A stretch of 64,000 bases of DNA from JACVRW01 sp963757815 (GTDB taxonomy: Bacteria > Actinomycetota > Thermoleophilia > Solirubrobacterales > Thermoleophilaceae), in NCBI GenBank assembly GCA_963757815.1, contig CAVWSN010000029.1, forward strand, positions 62,001 through 126,000. The letters run 5' to 3'. The notes below the pieces were generated by a model. The model was given only the letters and a program-made list of their open reading frames with translations, ran no database searches and was not told the DNA's origin. This document shows positions 24,999 through 33,060 of the stretch, piece after piece (positions within the stretch are counted from its first letter, which is position 1; each line of letters starts with the position of its first letter). The position numbers were made by a program, and so were the translations under genes.

Positions 24999-25828
24999 GC
25001 CGGAGCCTCCCTCGCCTCGCGGGCGGCGGCGCGCAGGTAGAGGACCATCCAGACCAACAGGAACAGCATCATCACCGTCGTCAGCGCGGCTCCGAAGGGC
25101 CAGTTGTCTGAGGCGAGGAACTGCTGCTGGATCAGGTTGCCGACCATGACCTCCTCCGGTCCGCCGAGCAGCGAGGCGGACACGAAGTCGCCCACGGCCG
25201 GGAGGAACACGAGCACCGAGCCCGCCAGCACCCCCTGCACGGTGTGCGGGAAGGTCACGTTACGGAAGGTCTGCCAGGGGCTGCCGTAGAGGTCCTTGCC
25301 GGCCTCGATCAGGGACGGGTCCATGCGGTCGAGGGCGGCGTAGATAGGAAGGATCATGAAGACCATGAACCCGTACACGAGCCCGCCGATCACCGCCCAC
25401 GGCGTGTTCAGGAAGCGGATGTCGGAGCCCAGGACGCCGTTCACGAGGCCGTCGTCGCCCAGCATCGCGATCCAGGCGTACGTCCGGATCAGGTAGTTGA
25501 CGAACATGGGCAGGACCACCAGCGCGATCAGCACCGTCTTCCAGCGCCCGCCGAAGATCGCGATGTAGTAGGCGACCGGGTAGCCGATCAGGAGGCACAG
25601 CACCACGGTCGCGAGCGCGAAGCCGACCGAGCGAAAGAGCACGGGCACGAAGGCCGGGTCGAAGACGCGCTCGTAGTTGTCCAGGCTCGTGCCGTAGAAC
25701 GCCTCGCCCAGGTCGTCCGTGTAGCCGAACGAGAGCGCCAGCAGGAACCCGACCGGGACCACGAACAGGAGGAGCAGCCAGAGCGCGCCGGGGAGGAGGA
25801 ACAGCGAGGAGAAGCGCGACTCGCTCAT
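24995..25828 (-). CDS. potB: Polyamine ABC permease PotB
   Basis: This 277-residue permease has six hydrophobic segments. The first, LPGALWLLLLFVVPVGFLLA, is followed by the family pattern SFGYTDD and a loop-helix arrangement typical of PotB/PotH. The EAA motif is SLIEAGKDLYGSPWQTFRNV. It should pair with PotC to form the channel. The start is 7 bp downstream of the binding-protein stop and its 3' end overlaps potC by 4 bp. Confidence 0.92.
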   Translation of the reverse strand: MSESRFSSLFLLPGALWLLLLFVVPVGFLLALSFGYTDDLGEAFYGTSLDNYERVFDPAFVPVLFRSVGFALATVVLCLLIGYPVAYYIAIFGGRWKTVLIALVVLPMFVNYLIRTYAWIAMLGDDGLVNGVLGSDIRFLNTPWAVIGGLVYGFMVFMILPIYAALDRMDPSLIEAGKDLYGSPWQTFRNVTFPHTVQGVLAGSVLVFLPAVGDFVSASLLGGPEEVMVGNLIQQQFLASDNWPFGAALTTVMMLFLLVWMVLYLRAAAREAREAPA

Positions 25829-25835
25829 AGGCGCA

Positions 25836-26960
25836 TCAGGAGACCCTGAACTCGGTCCATACCTCGTCCCATGCCAGCCGGCCCTCGCCCTGCAGGTTCG
25901 TGAAGTGCTGGCCCTGCTCGACGTCCTCGACCGTCACGTTGATCGTGGGGTCATCCTTCACGAGCCCCTGGAAGGCCTCAGTGGGTGCTCCCTCGTACGG
26001 CATCGGGTAGCCGATCCACTCCACGTTCTGCGCCGCGTTCTCCGGCTCGAGCATGTACTCGATGAAGAGCAGCGCCGTGCCCGGGTGCTTGGCGTTCACG
26101 GGAATGCAGAATGCGTCGTTGCCGACCGGGAGTCCCTCGCTGCACTTCTGGAACCTGTAGTCCTCCGGGTTGTCGACCTGGTAGCGGATGTTGACGATGT
26201 CGCCGTTCCACAGATGCTGGATCCAGGCGTTGCCGCTCGTCATGTTCGTGATCGTGTCGGCGGAGACGCCGCGCAGCTTCGGCTTCAGGTCAACCAGGTA
26301 GTCGCGCGACTTGTCGAGCTTCTCCGTGTCCGTCTCGTTGAGCGGATAGCCGTTCACGAGGTTGGCCATGCCGATCGCCTCCTGGTAGTCGTCGAGCAGG
26401 AAGCTGCGGTCCTCGCTGTCGACCTCCCCGAGGTCCCGCCAGGACCCGGTCATCTCGACCTTGTCGGCCCGATAGCCGAGCCCGGTCGCGTACAGGCCGT
26501 AGGGCGTCGAGTGCTCCGCTCGCGGGTCGTACCAGGGGTCCGTGTATTGCGGATAGACGGTGTCGATGTACTTCACCTTGTCCCGGTCGATCCTGCGCAG
26601 CAGGTTCCCCGAGCGCAGGCGCTCGATGTATTCGGCGCTCGGGAAGATCACGTCGTAGGCGATCCCGGCGCGGAGCTTGGCCGTCATCGCCGACATCGAG
26701 TCGAAGTACGACTCGCGCACGGTCACGCCGTACAGCTTCTCGAAGCCCTTGATCAGCGCGGGGTCCACGTACTCCGCGTAGTTGAAGTAGACGAGATCGC
26801 CGTCCACCCGCTTCCTGATCGGCTTCTCCGTCTCCGCCTTCGAGCCGCGAGGCGAGTTGCCGACGCTGCAGCCCGCGAGGCCCATTCCCAGGGCGAGGCC
26901 CGCTCCGCCGCGCAGCAGGTCGCGGCGGTCGATGCGGGCGTCCCACGGCTCCGGCGTCAT
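25836..26960 (-). CDS. potD: Polyamine-binding lipoprotein PotD-like
   Basis: From the ATG at 26960 (overlapping the tetR TGA) the protein has 374 residues. It begins with a twin-arginine-like segment RIDRRDLLRG followed by GLALGMGLAGC, where LAGC is a lipobox, so it is probably an exported lipoprotein. The mature part has the PotD/PotF fold hallmarks: VYFNYAEYVDPALIKGFEKL, YDVIFPSAEYIERL, and PYGLYATGLGYR. Aromatic and acidic residues expected for amine binding are present (YAEY, WNGD, WIGYP). It delivers substrate to PotB/PotC. Confidence 0.9.
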   Translation of the reverse strand: MTPEPWDARIDRRDLLRGGAGLALGMGLAGCSVGNSPRGSKAETEKPIRKRVDGDLVYFNYAEYVDPALIKGFEKLYGVTVRESYFDSMSAMTAKLRAGIAYDVIFPSAEYIERLRSGNLLRRIDRDKVKYIDTVYPQYTDPWYDPRAEHSTPYGLYATGLGYRADKVEMTGSWRDLGEVDSEDRSFLLDDYQEAIGMANLVNGYPLNETDTEKLDKSRDYLVDLKPKLRGVSADTITNMTSGNAWIQHLWNGDIVNIRYQVDNPEDYRFQKCSEGLPVGNDAFCIPVNAKHPGTALLFIEYMLEPENAAQNVEWIGYPMPYEGAPTEAFQGLVKDDPTINVTVEDVEQGQHFTNLQGEGRLAWDEVWTEFRVS

Positions 26961-27574
26961 GCGGGCGCGACCCCCTCGGCCGGGAGGCGGCAGTCCAACT
27001 CGCGCTCGGCGAGCTTCAGCGCCAGCTCGCGTACGCGCTCCCCGGTGACCTCCACGTCGCGCAGCGCGATCTGCACGGAGAGGCCGTCGAGCAGCGAGCC
27101 GAGCAGGACCGCGAACCCGTCCGGGTCGGTCGGGCCGAACTCGCCCCGCTCCTGCCCGTAGCGCACCACCTCGGCGATCGTCCGCCGCCAGCGGCCGTCT
27201 AGCTCGGCGCGCGTCGCGGCCAGCTCGGGATCGCGCAGCGCCTTGGCCCACAGCTCCATCCAGAGGGCGGCGTCGTAGTCCCCCTCGCCGGCGCCGGAGT
27301 CCACGATCACGGCCAGCCGCTCGCGGGCACCCTCGATCCCCTCGAGGCTGGCGGCCAGCTCCTCGTAGAAGCGCTCCTCCGCCGACGTGAGCGCCTCGTG
27401 GAGAAGCTCCGCCTTCGAGGCGAAGTAGTAGAGGACCGACGGCGCGCTCGTGCCCGCCTCCTCAGCGACATCAGCCACGCGCGCGTTCTCGAGCCCGCGC
27501 CGCCGGATCACCGTGGCGGCTGCCTCGAGCAGCTCCGGCCGGCGGACATGGTCGAGCCGCGGTCGCGGGCTCAA
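26957..27574 (-). CDS. TetR-family regulator 1 (Pot operon)
   Basis: This 205-residue protein has a TetR helix-turn-helix at residues 17-60 (AATVIRRRGLENARVADVAE, then SAPSVLYYFASKAELLHEAL). The C-terminal ligand domain is alpha-helical and contains DAALWMELWAKALRDPELA, as in BetI/PuuR-like actinobacterial TetRs. It is the first gene of the Pot operon and overlaps potD by 4 bp. A palindrome lies 20 bp upstream, suggesting autorepression. A polyamine or a derived aldehyde is the likely inducer, by context only. Confidence 0.87.
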   Translation of the reverse strand: MSPRPRLDHVRRPELLEAAATVIRRRGLENARVADVAEEAGTSAPSVLYYFASKAELLHEALTSAEERFYEELAASLEGIEGARERLAVIVDSGAGEGDYDAALWMELWAKALRDPELAATRAELDGRWRRTIAEVVRYGQERGEFGPTDPDGFAVLLGSLLDGLSVQIALRDVEVTGERVRELALKLAERELDCRLPAEGVAPA

Positions 27575-27594
27575 GCGTCACTCCCCCGAGTAAC

Positions 27595-27610
27595 TTGAAC
27601 AGCGATTCAG
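27595..27610. promoter_or_regulatory. Candidate TetR operator upstream of the Pot operon
   Basis: TTGAACAGCGATTCAG contains TGAA and TTCA half-sites separated by six bases (27596-27609), 20 bp upstream of the regulator start. TGAAC/GTTCA-type palindromes are common TetR operators. It differs from the TGACTTTGTRRTCA element, so the two TetR proteins probably have separate sites. Confidence 0.45.
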
Positions 27611-27637
27611 GAAACCTACCGGGCCGGGCGGCCGGGG

Positions 27638-28273
27638 TCAAGAGACCGCGGCGCGCTCGGACAGCCGCGGGGGCGGCTGCTCGGGAAGCCCGAGCTCGTG
27701 CGCAAGCCCGGCCCACACCTCGTGACGCGCGTGCCCGATGTCGAGCTCGCCGATCAGGACACGCACTCCGTAGCCGTCCGCGAGCGCCATCAGGCGGTCG
27801 GCCGCGCGGTCCGGGTCGGCGCCCTCGCTGAAGGCCCCGGCCTCGATGCCCGCCGTGATCGCGTCGGCGAGCCAGTCGTGCATGCGCCCGTACAGGCGCA
27901 CGGCGGTTGGGCGCAGCTCCGGATGCCGGACCGTCCGCAACCACAGCTCGACCCAGAGGATCCAGTCGCGCTCGAGGTGGCCCGGGTAGGGCAGGAACTG
28001 GTCGACGAGTCCGGCCAGGCGCTCGACGTGGTTCGACGCGTCGGTCTCGGCATCGCCGAGGCGCACATCCGCGGCCAGCTCGTAGGAATACTCGAGCGCC
28101 TCGGCGAGCAGCGCCTCGCGCGTGTCGAAGTGGTAGTGGACGAGCGAGGTCGACACGCCCGCCTGCATCGCCACGCGCGCTATGCGCATGTCGTCGATGC
28201 CATCGCTCGCGATCCGCTCGACCGCGGCGGCGAGGATCCGCTCGCGCGCCCCGCTGCCGGAGGCCTCGTTCAC
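27638..28273 (-). CDS. TetR-family regulator 2 (Rieske operon)
   Basis: From a GTG at 28273, which overlaps the Rieske stop (GTGA), this gene encodes 211 residues. The helix-turn-helix is clear: ERILAAAVERIASDGIDDMR, then MQAGVSTSLVHYHFDTREAL. The ligand domain contains HLERDWILWVELWLRTVRHP, similar in position to regulator 1. Because it is cotranscribed with the Rieske oxygenase gene, whose promoter holds operator copy 3, it is the leading candidate for the protein that binds TGACTTTGTRRTCA. Confidence 0.87.
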   Translation of the reverse strand: MNEASGSGARERILAAAVERIASDGIDDMRIARVAMQAGVSTSLVHYHFDTREALLAEALEYSYELAADVRLGDAETDASNHVERLAGLVDQFLPYPGHLERDWILWVELWLRTVRHPELRPTAVRLYGRMHDWLADAITAGIEAGAFSEGADPDRAADRLMALADGYGVRVLIGELDIGHARHEVWAGLAHELGLPEQPPPRLSERAAVS

Positions 28274-29386
28274 GCGGCCTCGCCCAGGTCGGCCCTGATC
28301 CTGTCCGCGAACCAGCCCACGGCGGCCTCGCGACGCGAGAGAGGTCCGGGCTCGAAACCGCGGGTCGCGATGCCTGCCTGCTGGTTCGCCACCAGGTCGG
28401 CGTCCTCGTCGCTCACGAGCTCGTTCACCTTTCGGTTCGCGTACCGGACGGCCCGCGTTCTCAGGCCGGCGTCGCGCGGGAGCAACGTCATGTTGATGTC
28501 GCGCGTGGCGCCCGCTCCGTCCGGGAGGATCTGCCAGATGCCGATCTGGTCGGGGTAGAGGTCGATGGTCGTGTTCGGGTAGATGAGGATGAAGTGCCAG
28601 GTGCGCGCGTCCTCGGGCCGCAGGCCCGGGCATCGGCTCGACGAGCCGCTGGTAGGTCCGTTCCAGGAAGTTGCCGGACGGCTTGTCGCGCAGCGGGGCA
28701 TCGAACCAGACCCAGTTGTCGAACAGCTCGACGTCGTAGCGCTTGTAGTCGAGGAGGCGCATCAGGCCGGGATGGCCAATCGGGACGTGGTAGCCCTCGA
28801 GGTAGTTGTCGATCACGATCTTCCAGTTCGCCGGCTGGTTGGTCGTGGCCCCCTTCACCGGGCGCAGGCGCTCGAACCCGTAGGGCTCGAGTCGCTCCGG
28901 CAGCCCGGCCACCTGTTCCGCGAGCGGGGTCGCGTGGATGTCGAGGTTCACGAACACGAGCCCGCAGAGGACCTCGACGCGGGCCGGAAAGAGCCCCAGC
29001 GAGGACTTGTCGAGGTTCGGGATCTGGCGACCCTCGGGCACGCCGATCAGGTCGCCGTCCATCCGGTACGTCCAGCCGTGGTAACGGCAGCGGATCGCCT
29101 TCTTGCACTCGCCCGAGCCGCTCAGGAGGCGCGAGCCGCGGTGGCGGCAGACGTTGCGAAAGGCACGCAGGCTGCCCTCGTCGTCGCGCACCACGAGCAC
29201 GGGCTGAGAGCCGGCGCTGGCGGTGATGTAGCTGCCCGGCTCCGAGATCTGCGCCACGTGCCCCGCGAACTGCCAGCTGCGCGAGAAGATTCGTTCGTCC
29301 TCGATCGGCAGGATCTCCGGGTCGAGGTAGAGATGCGGCGAGAGCGCGGCTGGAACCGGCCGCGGAGCGGCTTTCTGCGAGGTCAA
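28270..29386 (-). CDS. Rieske non-haem iron oxygenase, alpha subunit (frameshifted)
   Basis: The protein (about 371 residues) has a Rieske centre CRHRGSRLLSGSGE...CRYHGW, with the Cys-His pairs spaced as expected, and a mononuclear iron motif NYLEGYHVPIGH. Relatives hydroxylate aromatic rings or demethylate betaines and carnitine. The frame breaks at 28625-28627 (CCC; GGG on the coding strand). Removing one base joins LVEPMPG to LRPEDARTWHFILIYPNTT. The start is a TTG at 29386 preceded by AGGAG. No partner reductase or ferredoxin is in the window. It overlaps TetR 2 by 4 bp. Confidence 0.85.
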
Positions 29387-29394
29387 GACGGCTC

Positions 29395-29424
29395 CTGACT
29401 TTGTGATCAGCCGCATGATACCAT
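29395..29424. promoter_or_regulatory. Divergent promoter with operator copy 3
   Basis: CTGACT (29395-29400), an 18-bp spacer and TACCAT (29419-29424) form the plus-strand promoter, with predicted transcription near the GTG at 29431. On the minus strand TATCAT (29420-29415) could be the -10 of the Rieske gene. The core TGACTTTGTGATCA (29396-29409) would cover the plus -35 and the minus start site. The alignment of -35, spacer and -10 is the same as at 18949. Confidence 0.6.
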
Positions 29425-29430
29425 GGCCTC

Positions 29431-29781
29431 GTGGGTCCACTGGGCTCCCGTCACGCATGGCTCTCCATAACTCCAGAACCCGAGCGCGAGCTACCCGAGG
29501 CGATTGCCACGCTGCGGTCCGGCGGCCCCCCGCCGCGCGAGCTCGTGGAACGAGAGCGGGCGGAGATGGAGCGGCTCGTGACCCATGGCAGCCGCCGGAG
29601 CTGGCGCGCCTACCTGGCGCAGGCTGCGGCGCTCGCACACGACGCGGGCGCTGACGACCGGCTCGCCGAGGCGCGAGCCGTGATCGACGAAGTCCTCGAG
29701 AACCACGACAATCTGGCCCTAGGACTCGCCAGTAGGCGCAGACGAGGCCGGCTGAGCGCACGCATCGGAGGAACCCAGTGA
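29431..29781 (+). CDS. Small hypothetical protein coupled to acyl-CoA dehydrogenase
   Basis: This 116-residue protein from a GTG start has no family I recognise. It is mostly helical by composition: PEPERELPEAIATLRSG, ELVERERAEMERLV, then two Ala-rich helices and a basic tail. Evidence that it is real is the promoter directly upstream, a leaderless GTG at the predicted transcription start, and its TGA overlapping the GTG of the acyl-CoA dehydrogenase (GTGA). It could be a small accessory or regulatory subunit. Confidence 0.55.
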   Translation: MGPLGSRHAWLSITPEPERELPEAIATLRSGGPPPRELVERERAEMERLVTHGSRRSWRAYLAQAAALAHDAGADDRLAEARAVIDEVLENHDNLALGLASRRRRGRLSARIGGTQ

Positions 29782-30968
29782 CCGTCACCCCCGCCGCTCC
29801 CGCGGCCGAATTCACGCCCGAGGAGCTCGAGCTGCGGCAGCGCGCGCGGCGCTTCACCGATGAGGTCCTGATCCCGAACGAGGAGCTCGCCGAGCGCAGC
29901 GGCGGCCGCATCCCCGACGAGCTCATCCGGAGGATCAGGAGCGAAGCCATCGCAGCGGGCCTCTCCGGCGGGCTCCATTCGCCGGAGCACGGCGGCCAGG
30001 GCTGGTCGCATACCGAGTGGTTTCTCGTCGAGGAGCAGCTCGGCCGCTCGACCAACGCGCTCTCCTGGTACATCCCGAACGCCTACAACGTGCTCGCGAG
30101 CGGCACCGCGGAGCAGATCGACCGCTACCTGCGCCCCGCGCTGCGCGGCGAGCTGCAGGACGCCTATGCGGTCACCGAGGCCGAGGCGGGCTCCGACCCG
30201 TCGCGAATCGCGACCACGGCGCGCCGGACGGAGGCGGGCTGGGTGATCGACGGTGAGAAGTGGTTCGTGACCAGCGGCGACATCGCGTCGGTCTACATCG
30301 TGATGGCGAACGCGCTCGTCGACGGCGAGAAGCTGGGCACGCTCTTCCTCGTCGACCGCGAGCTCGACGGAATCGAGGTCGTCGACGACCCGCCCTTCAC
30401 CCACACCTACCCGCACGGCCACCCGACGATCCGCTTCAACGGGGTAGAGGTGCCGGACGACGCGATCGTCGGCGGAATCGGCGGCGGGGACGAGCTCCAG
30501 CGCGTCTGGTTCACGGAGGAGCGGCTCGGCATCGCCGCGCGCGGGGTCGGCTCGATGTGGCGGCTGATCGAGGAGACCACCGCCTGGGCCCTCGAGCGCG
30601 AGCAGGGCGGCAGCCGGATCATGGACTACCAGGGCGTTTCCTTCCCGCTGGCCGACTCGGCCGCCGACGCCGCGGCCGGCCGTTTGCTCACGCTGGAGGT
30701 GGCGCGCCTCGCCGACGCCGGCGCGGACCCGAAACTGGTCCACGCCAAGGCCTCGATGGCGAAGTTGTTCGTGAGCGAGGCGGCCTGCCGCTGTGCCGAC
30801 CGCTGCGTGCAGATCTTCGGCGGCCGCGGCTACATGCGGACCAATGTGGCCGAGCGCTTCCTGCGCGAGCTGAGGGTCGACCGCATCTGGGAAGGGACGA
30901 GCGAGATCCAGCGGCTGATCATCGCGCGCGCCCTCGAGCGCCGCGGGGTGGAGCGTACGCTCCACTAG
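29778..30968 (+). CDS. Acyl-CoA dehydrogenase
   Basis: This 396-residue flavoenzyme shows the family signatures AYAVTEAEAGSDPSRIATTA and the C-terminal QIFGGRGYMRTNVAERFLRELRV-like block, split here as CVQIFGGRGYMRTN and RELRVDRIWEGTSEIQRLII. The Glu in WEGTSE is the position of a catalytic base in one ACAD group. It oxidises an acyl-CoA to the enoyl-CoA and passes electrons to ETF, which is not in the window. It is translationally coupled to the small protein before it and is followed 4 bp later by an acyl-CoA synthetase. Confidence 0.92.
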   Translation: MTVTPAAPAAEFTPEELELRQRARRFTDEVLIPNEELAERSGGRIPDELIRRIRSEAIAAGLSGGLHSPEHGGQGWSHTEWFLVEEQLGRSTNALSWYIPNAYNVLASGTAEQIDRYLRPALRGELQDAYAVTEAEAGSDPSRIATTARRTEAGWVIDGEKWFVTSGDIASVYIVMANALVDGEKLGTLFLVDRELDGIEVVDDPPFTHTYPHGHPTIRFNGVEVPDDAIVGGIGGGDELQRVWFTEERLGIAARGVGSMWRLIEETTAWALEREQGGSRIMDYQGVSFPLADSAADAAAGRLLTLEVARLADAGADPKLVHAKASMAKLFVSEAACRCADRCVQIFGGRGYMRTNVAERFLRELRVDRIWEGTSEIQRLIIARALERRGVERTLH

Positions 30969-30972
30969 CACC

Positions 30973-33060
30973 GTGGACCTCTCCCGGCTCCTGCATCCGC
31001 GCTCGGTCGCGGTCGTCGGCGCGACCGAGCGGCCGGATGCGTACGGCGCGCAGACGCTGATCAACCTCGAGCTGCTCGGCTACGGCGGCGAGGTGTGGGG
31101 CGTGAACCCGGGGCGCTCGTCGGTGTACGGGCGGCCCTGCTTCCCGTCGCTCTCGGACTGCCCGACGCCGCCCGACGCCGTGGTCGTGGCCATACCCGCA
31201 ATGGGTGTGGCGGCGGTGGTCGAGGAGGCCGGGGCCCTGGGCTGCGGCGGTGCGGTCGTCTTCGGGGCCGGCTTCGGGGAGGTCGAGACGGGCGCCGCTC
31301 TCGAGGCCGAGCTCGCGGCCGCGGCGAGCGCCCATGGCCTGCCGGTCTGCGGCCCGAACGGGAACGGGATCGTGGCGCTCCACGAGCGGGCGGCGCTGTG
31401 GGGCGACGCCCTGCGGCCCACCGAGCCCGGCCGGGTCGTGCTTGTCTCCCAGAGCGGAAACTTCGCGGTCAACGCGCTCAACGCGAGCCGCGGCCTGCGC
31501 TTCCACACCGTGGTGTCGTGCGGCAACTCGGTGGCGCTCGATCCCGCCGAGTGGGTGGCGGAGCTGGCCGGCGACGAGAGGGTCGGCTCGATCGCGCTCT
31601 ATCTCGAGGGGGACGGCGACGGGGCGCTCCTCTGCGAAGCCCTCGCCCACTGTGCCGAGCGGGGCGTCGGCGTGGCGGTGCTGAAGGTCGGGAGCTCCGC
31701 GGCCGGGGCGGCGGCCGCCGCGGCGCACACCGGCGCCCTCGCGGGCGACCAGCGGATGTTCCGCGCGCTTGTCGAAGAGGCGGGCGGCGCGTGGGCGGAG
31801 GACTTTCACGAACTGCTCGAGCTGGGCAAGGCGCTCGCCGTGCCCGGCGCCCGTAGGCGGAAGGGCACGGGCGGGCTCGCGATCCTCACCTGCTCGGGCG
31901 GCGACTCCGCCCTCGCCGCCGACGAGTGCGAGCGCCTCGGGCTGTCCGTCCCGCCGCTCGCCCCGGACACCCGGGGGCGCCTGCGACAACTGCTGCCCGA
32001 TGCGGCCACGGTCGCCAACCCGCTCGACTACACAGCGCTGATCTGGGGCGACGTCGAGCGGCTGCGCGACATCGTCGCGACGGCCGGCGAGGACCCGGGG
32101 GTCGAGCGCGTGATCGTCCTCTACGACCAGCTCGTTGGGCTCGAGGGCCCGCCCGAGGAATCGTGGTCGGCCGTGCGCGAGGGCATCCACCGCGGCGCGG
32201 AGCTCAGCCCGGTCCCGGTGATGGTCTCGTCGACGCTGCCCGAGCTGCTCGACGACGTGGCGGCCGCCCGCTTCATCGAGGCGGGCATCCCCGCCGTCGC
32301 CGGCCTCCGCAGCGGACTGATCGTGGCCGCCGCGCTCGGCCGGCCGCCGGCGGACCCGGGCCGCCTGAGGGAGGTCGCCGCTGCCGCGCGGTCCGCCGCG
32401 GCCGTCGACCCGGGCCGGAATGGGCGGGCGTCCTGGCTTTCGGAACACGACGCCAAGCAGCTTCTGCGCGAGCGCGGGCTGCCCGTAGTCGAGGGCCGCC
32501 TCGTGTCCCACGAGGATGACGCGGTGACCGCCCTGGGTGAGCTGGGCGGGCACGCGGTGGCGAAGCTCGCCGCCGAGTCGCTGCGGCACAAGGTGGACAT
32601 CGGCGCCGTGGTACTGGACATCCGTGACGACGCAGGGATGCGGGCGGCGCACGCTCGCCTGATGGCCCTCGAGATCGCCGGTGCGCGGGTGCTCGTCGAG
32701 CGGATGGTGGAGCCCGGCACCGAGCTGCTCGTGTCCGCCCGCGCCGACGGCGTGGTGCCGTCGCTCGTGATCGCGGCCGGCGGCGTGTGGACCGAGGTCC
32801 TCGCCGACGCCGCGGTGATCCCGCTGCCCGCGTCGCCGGCGCGGGTGGAGCGCGCGATACGCGGGCTGCGGGCGGCGCCGCTCCTCACCGGCGGCCGCGG
32901 GCAGCCGGCGCTCGACGTGGCGGCGGCGGCCCGCCTCGCCGCGGCGGCCGGCGACGCCCTGCTGGCGGCCGGGCTCGGCCTGATCGAGCTGAATCCGGTG
33001 CTCGTGCATGAGGACGGCGCGACGGTGGTCGATGCCGTCGTCGCGTCACGCGGCGCATGA
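30973..33060 (+). CDS. NDP-forming acyl-CoA synthetase
   Basis: At 695 residues this is a complete fused ADP-forming acyl-CoA synthetase. Domains in order are the CoA-binding Rossmann part (LLHPRSVAVVGATERPDAYG), the succinyl-CoA-synthetase-like ligase part with PNGNGI, LVSQSGNFAVNA and the AAAHTGALAGDQ phospho-His region, then an ATP-grasp part (LSEHDAKQLLRERGLPVVEG, ending IELNPVLVHEDG). It couples acyl-CoA cleavage to ATP formation or the reverse. GTG at 30973 follows the dehydrogenase stop closely, and the ATGA overlap couples the next amine oxidase. Confidence 0.9.
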   Translation: MDLSRLLHPRSVAVVGATERPDAYGAQTLINLELLGYGGEVWGVNPGRSSVYGRPCFPSLSDCPTPPDAVVVAIPAMGVAAVVEEAGALGCGGAVVFGAGFGEVETGAALEAELAAAASAHGLPVCGPNGNGIVALHERAALWGDALRPTEPGRVVLVSQSGNFAVNALNASRGLRFHTVVSCGNSVALDPAEWVAELAGDERVGSIALYLEGDGDGALLCEALAHCAERGVGVAVLKVGSSAAGAAAAAAHTGALAGDQRMFRALVEEAGGAWAEDFHELLELGKALAVPGARRRKGTGGLAILTCSGGDSALAADECERLGLSVPPLAPDTRGRLRQLLPDAATVANPLDYTALIWGDVERLRDIVATAGEDPGVERVIVLYDQLVGLEGPPEESWSAVREGIHRGAELSPVPVMVSSTLPELLDDVAAARFIEAGIPAVAGLRSGLIVAAALGRPPADPGRLREVAAAARSAAAVDPGRNGRASWLSEHDAKQLLRERGLPVVEGRLVSHEDDAVTALGELGGHAVAKLAAESLRHKVDIGAVVLDIRDDAGMRAAHARLMALEIAGARVLVERMVEPGTELLVSARADGVVPSLVIAAGGVWTEVLADAAVIPLPASPARVERAIRGLRAAPLLTGGRGQPALDVAAAARLAAAAGDALLAAGLGLIELNPVLVHEDGATVVDAVVASRGA

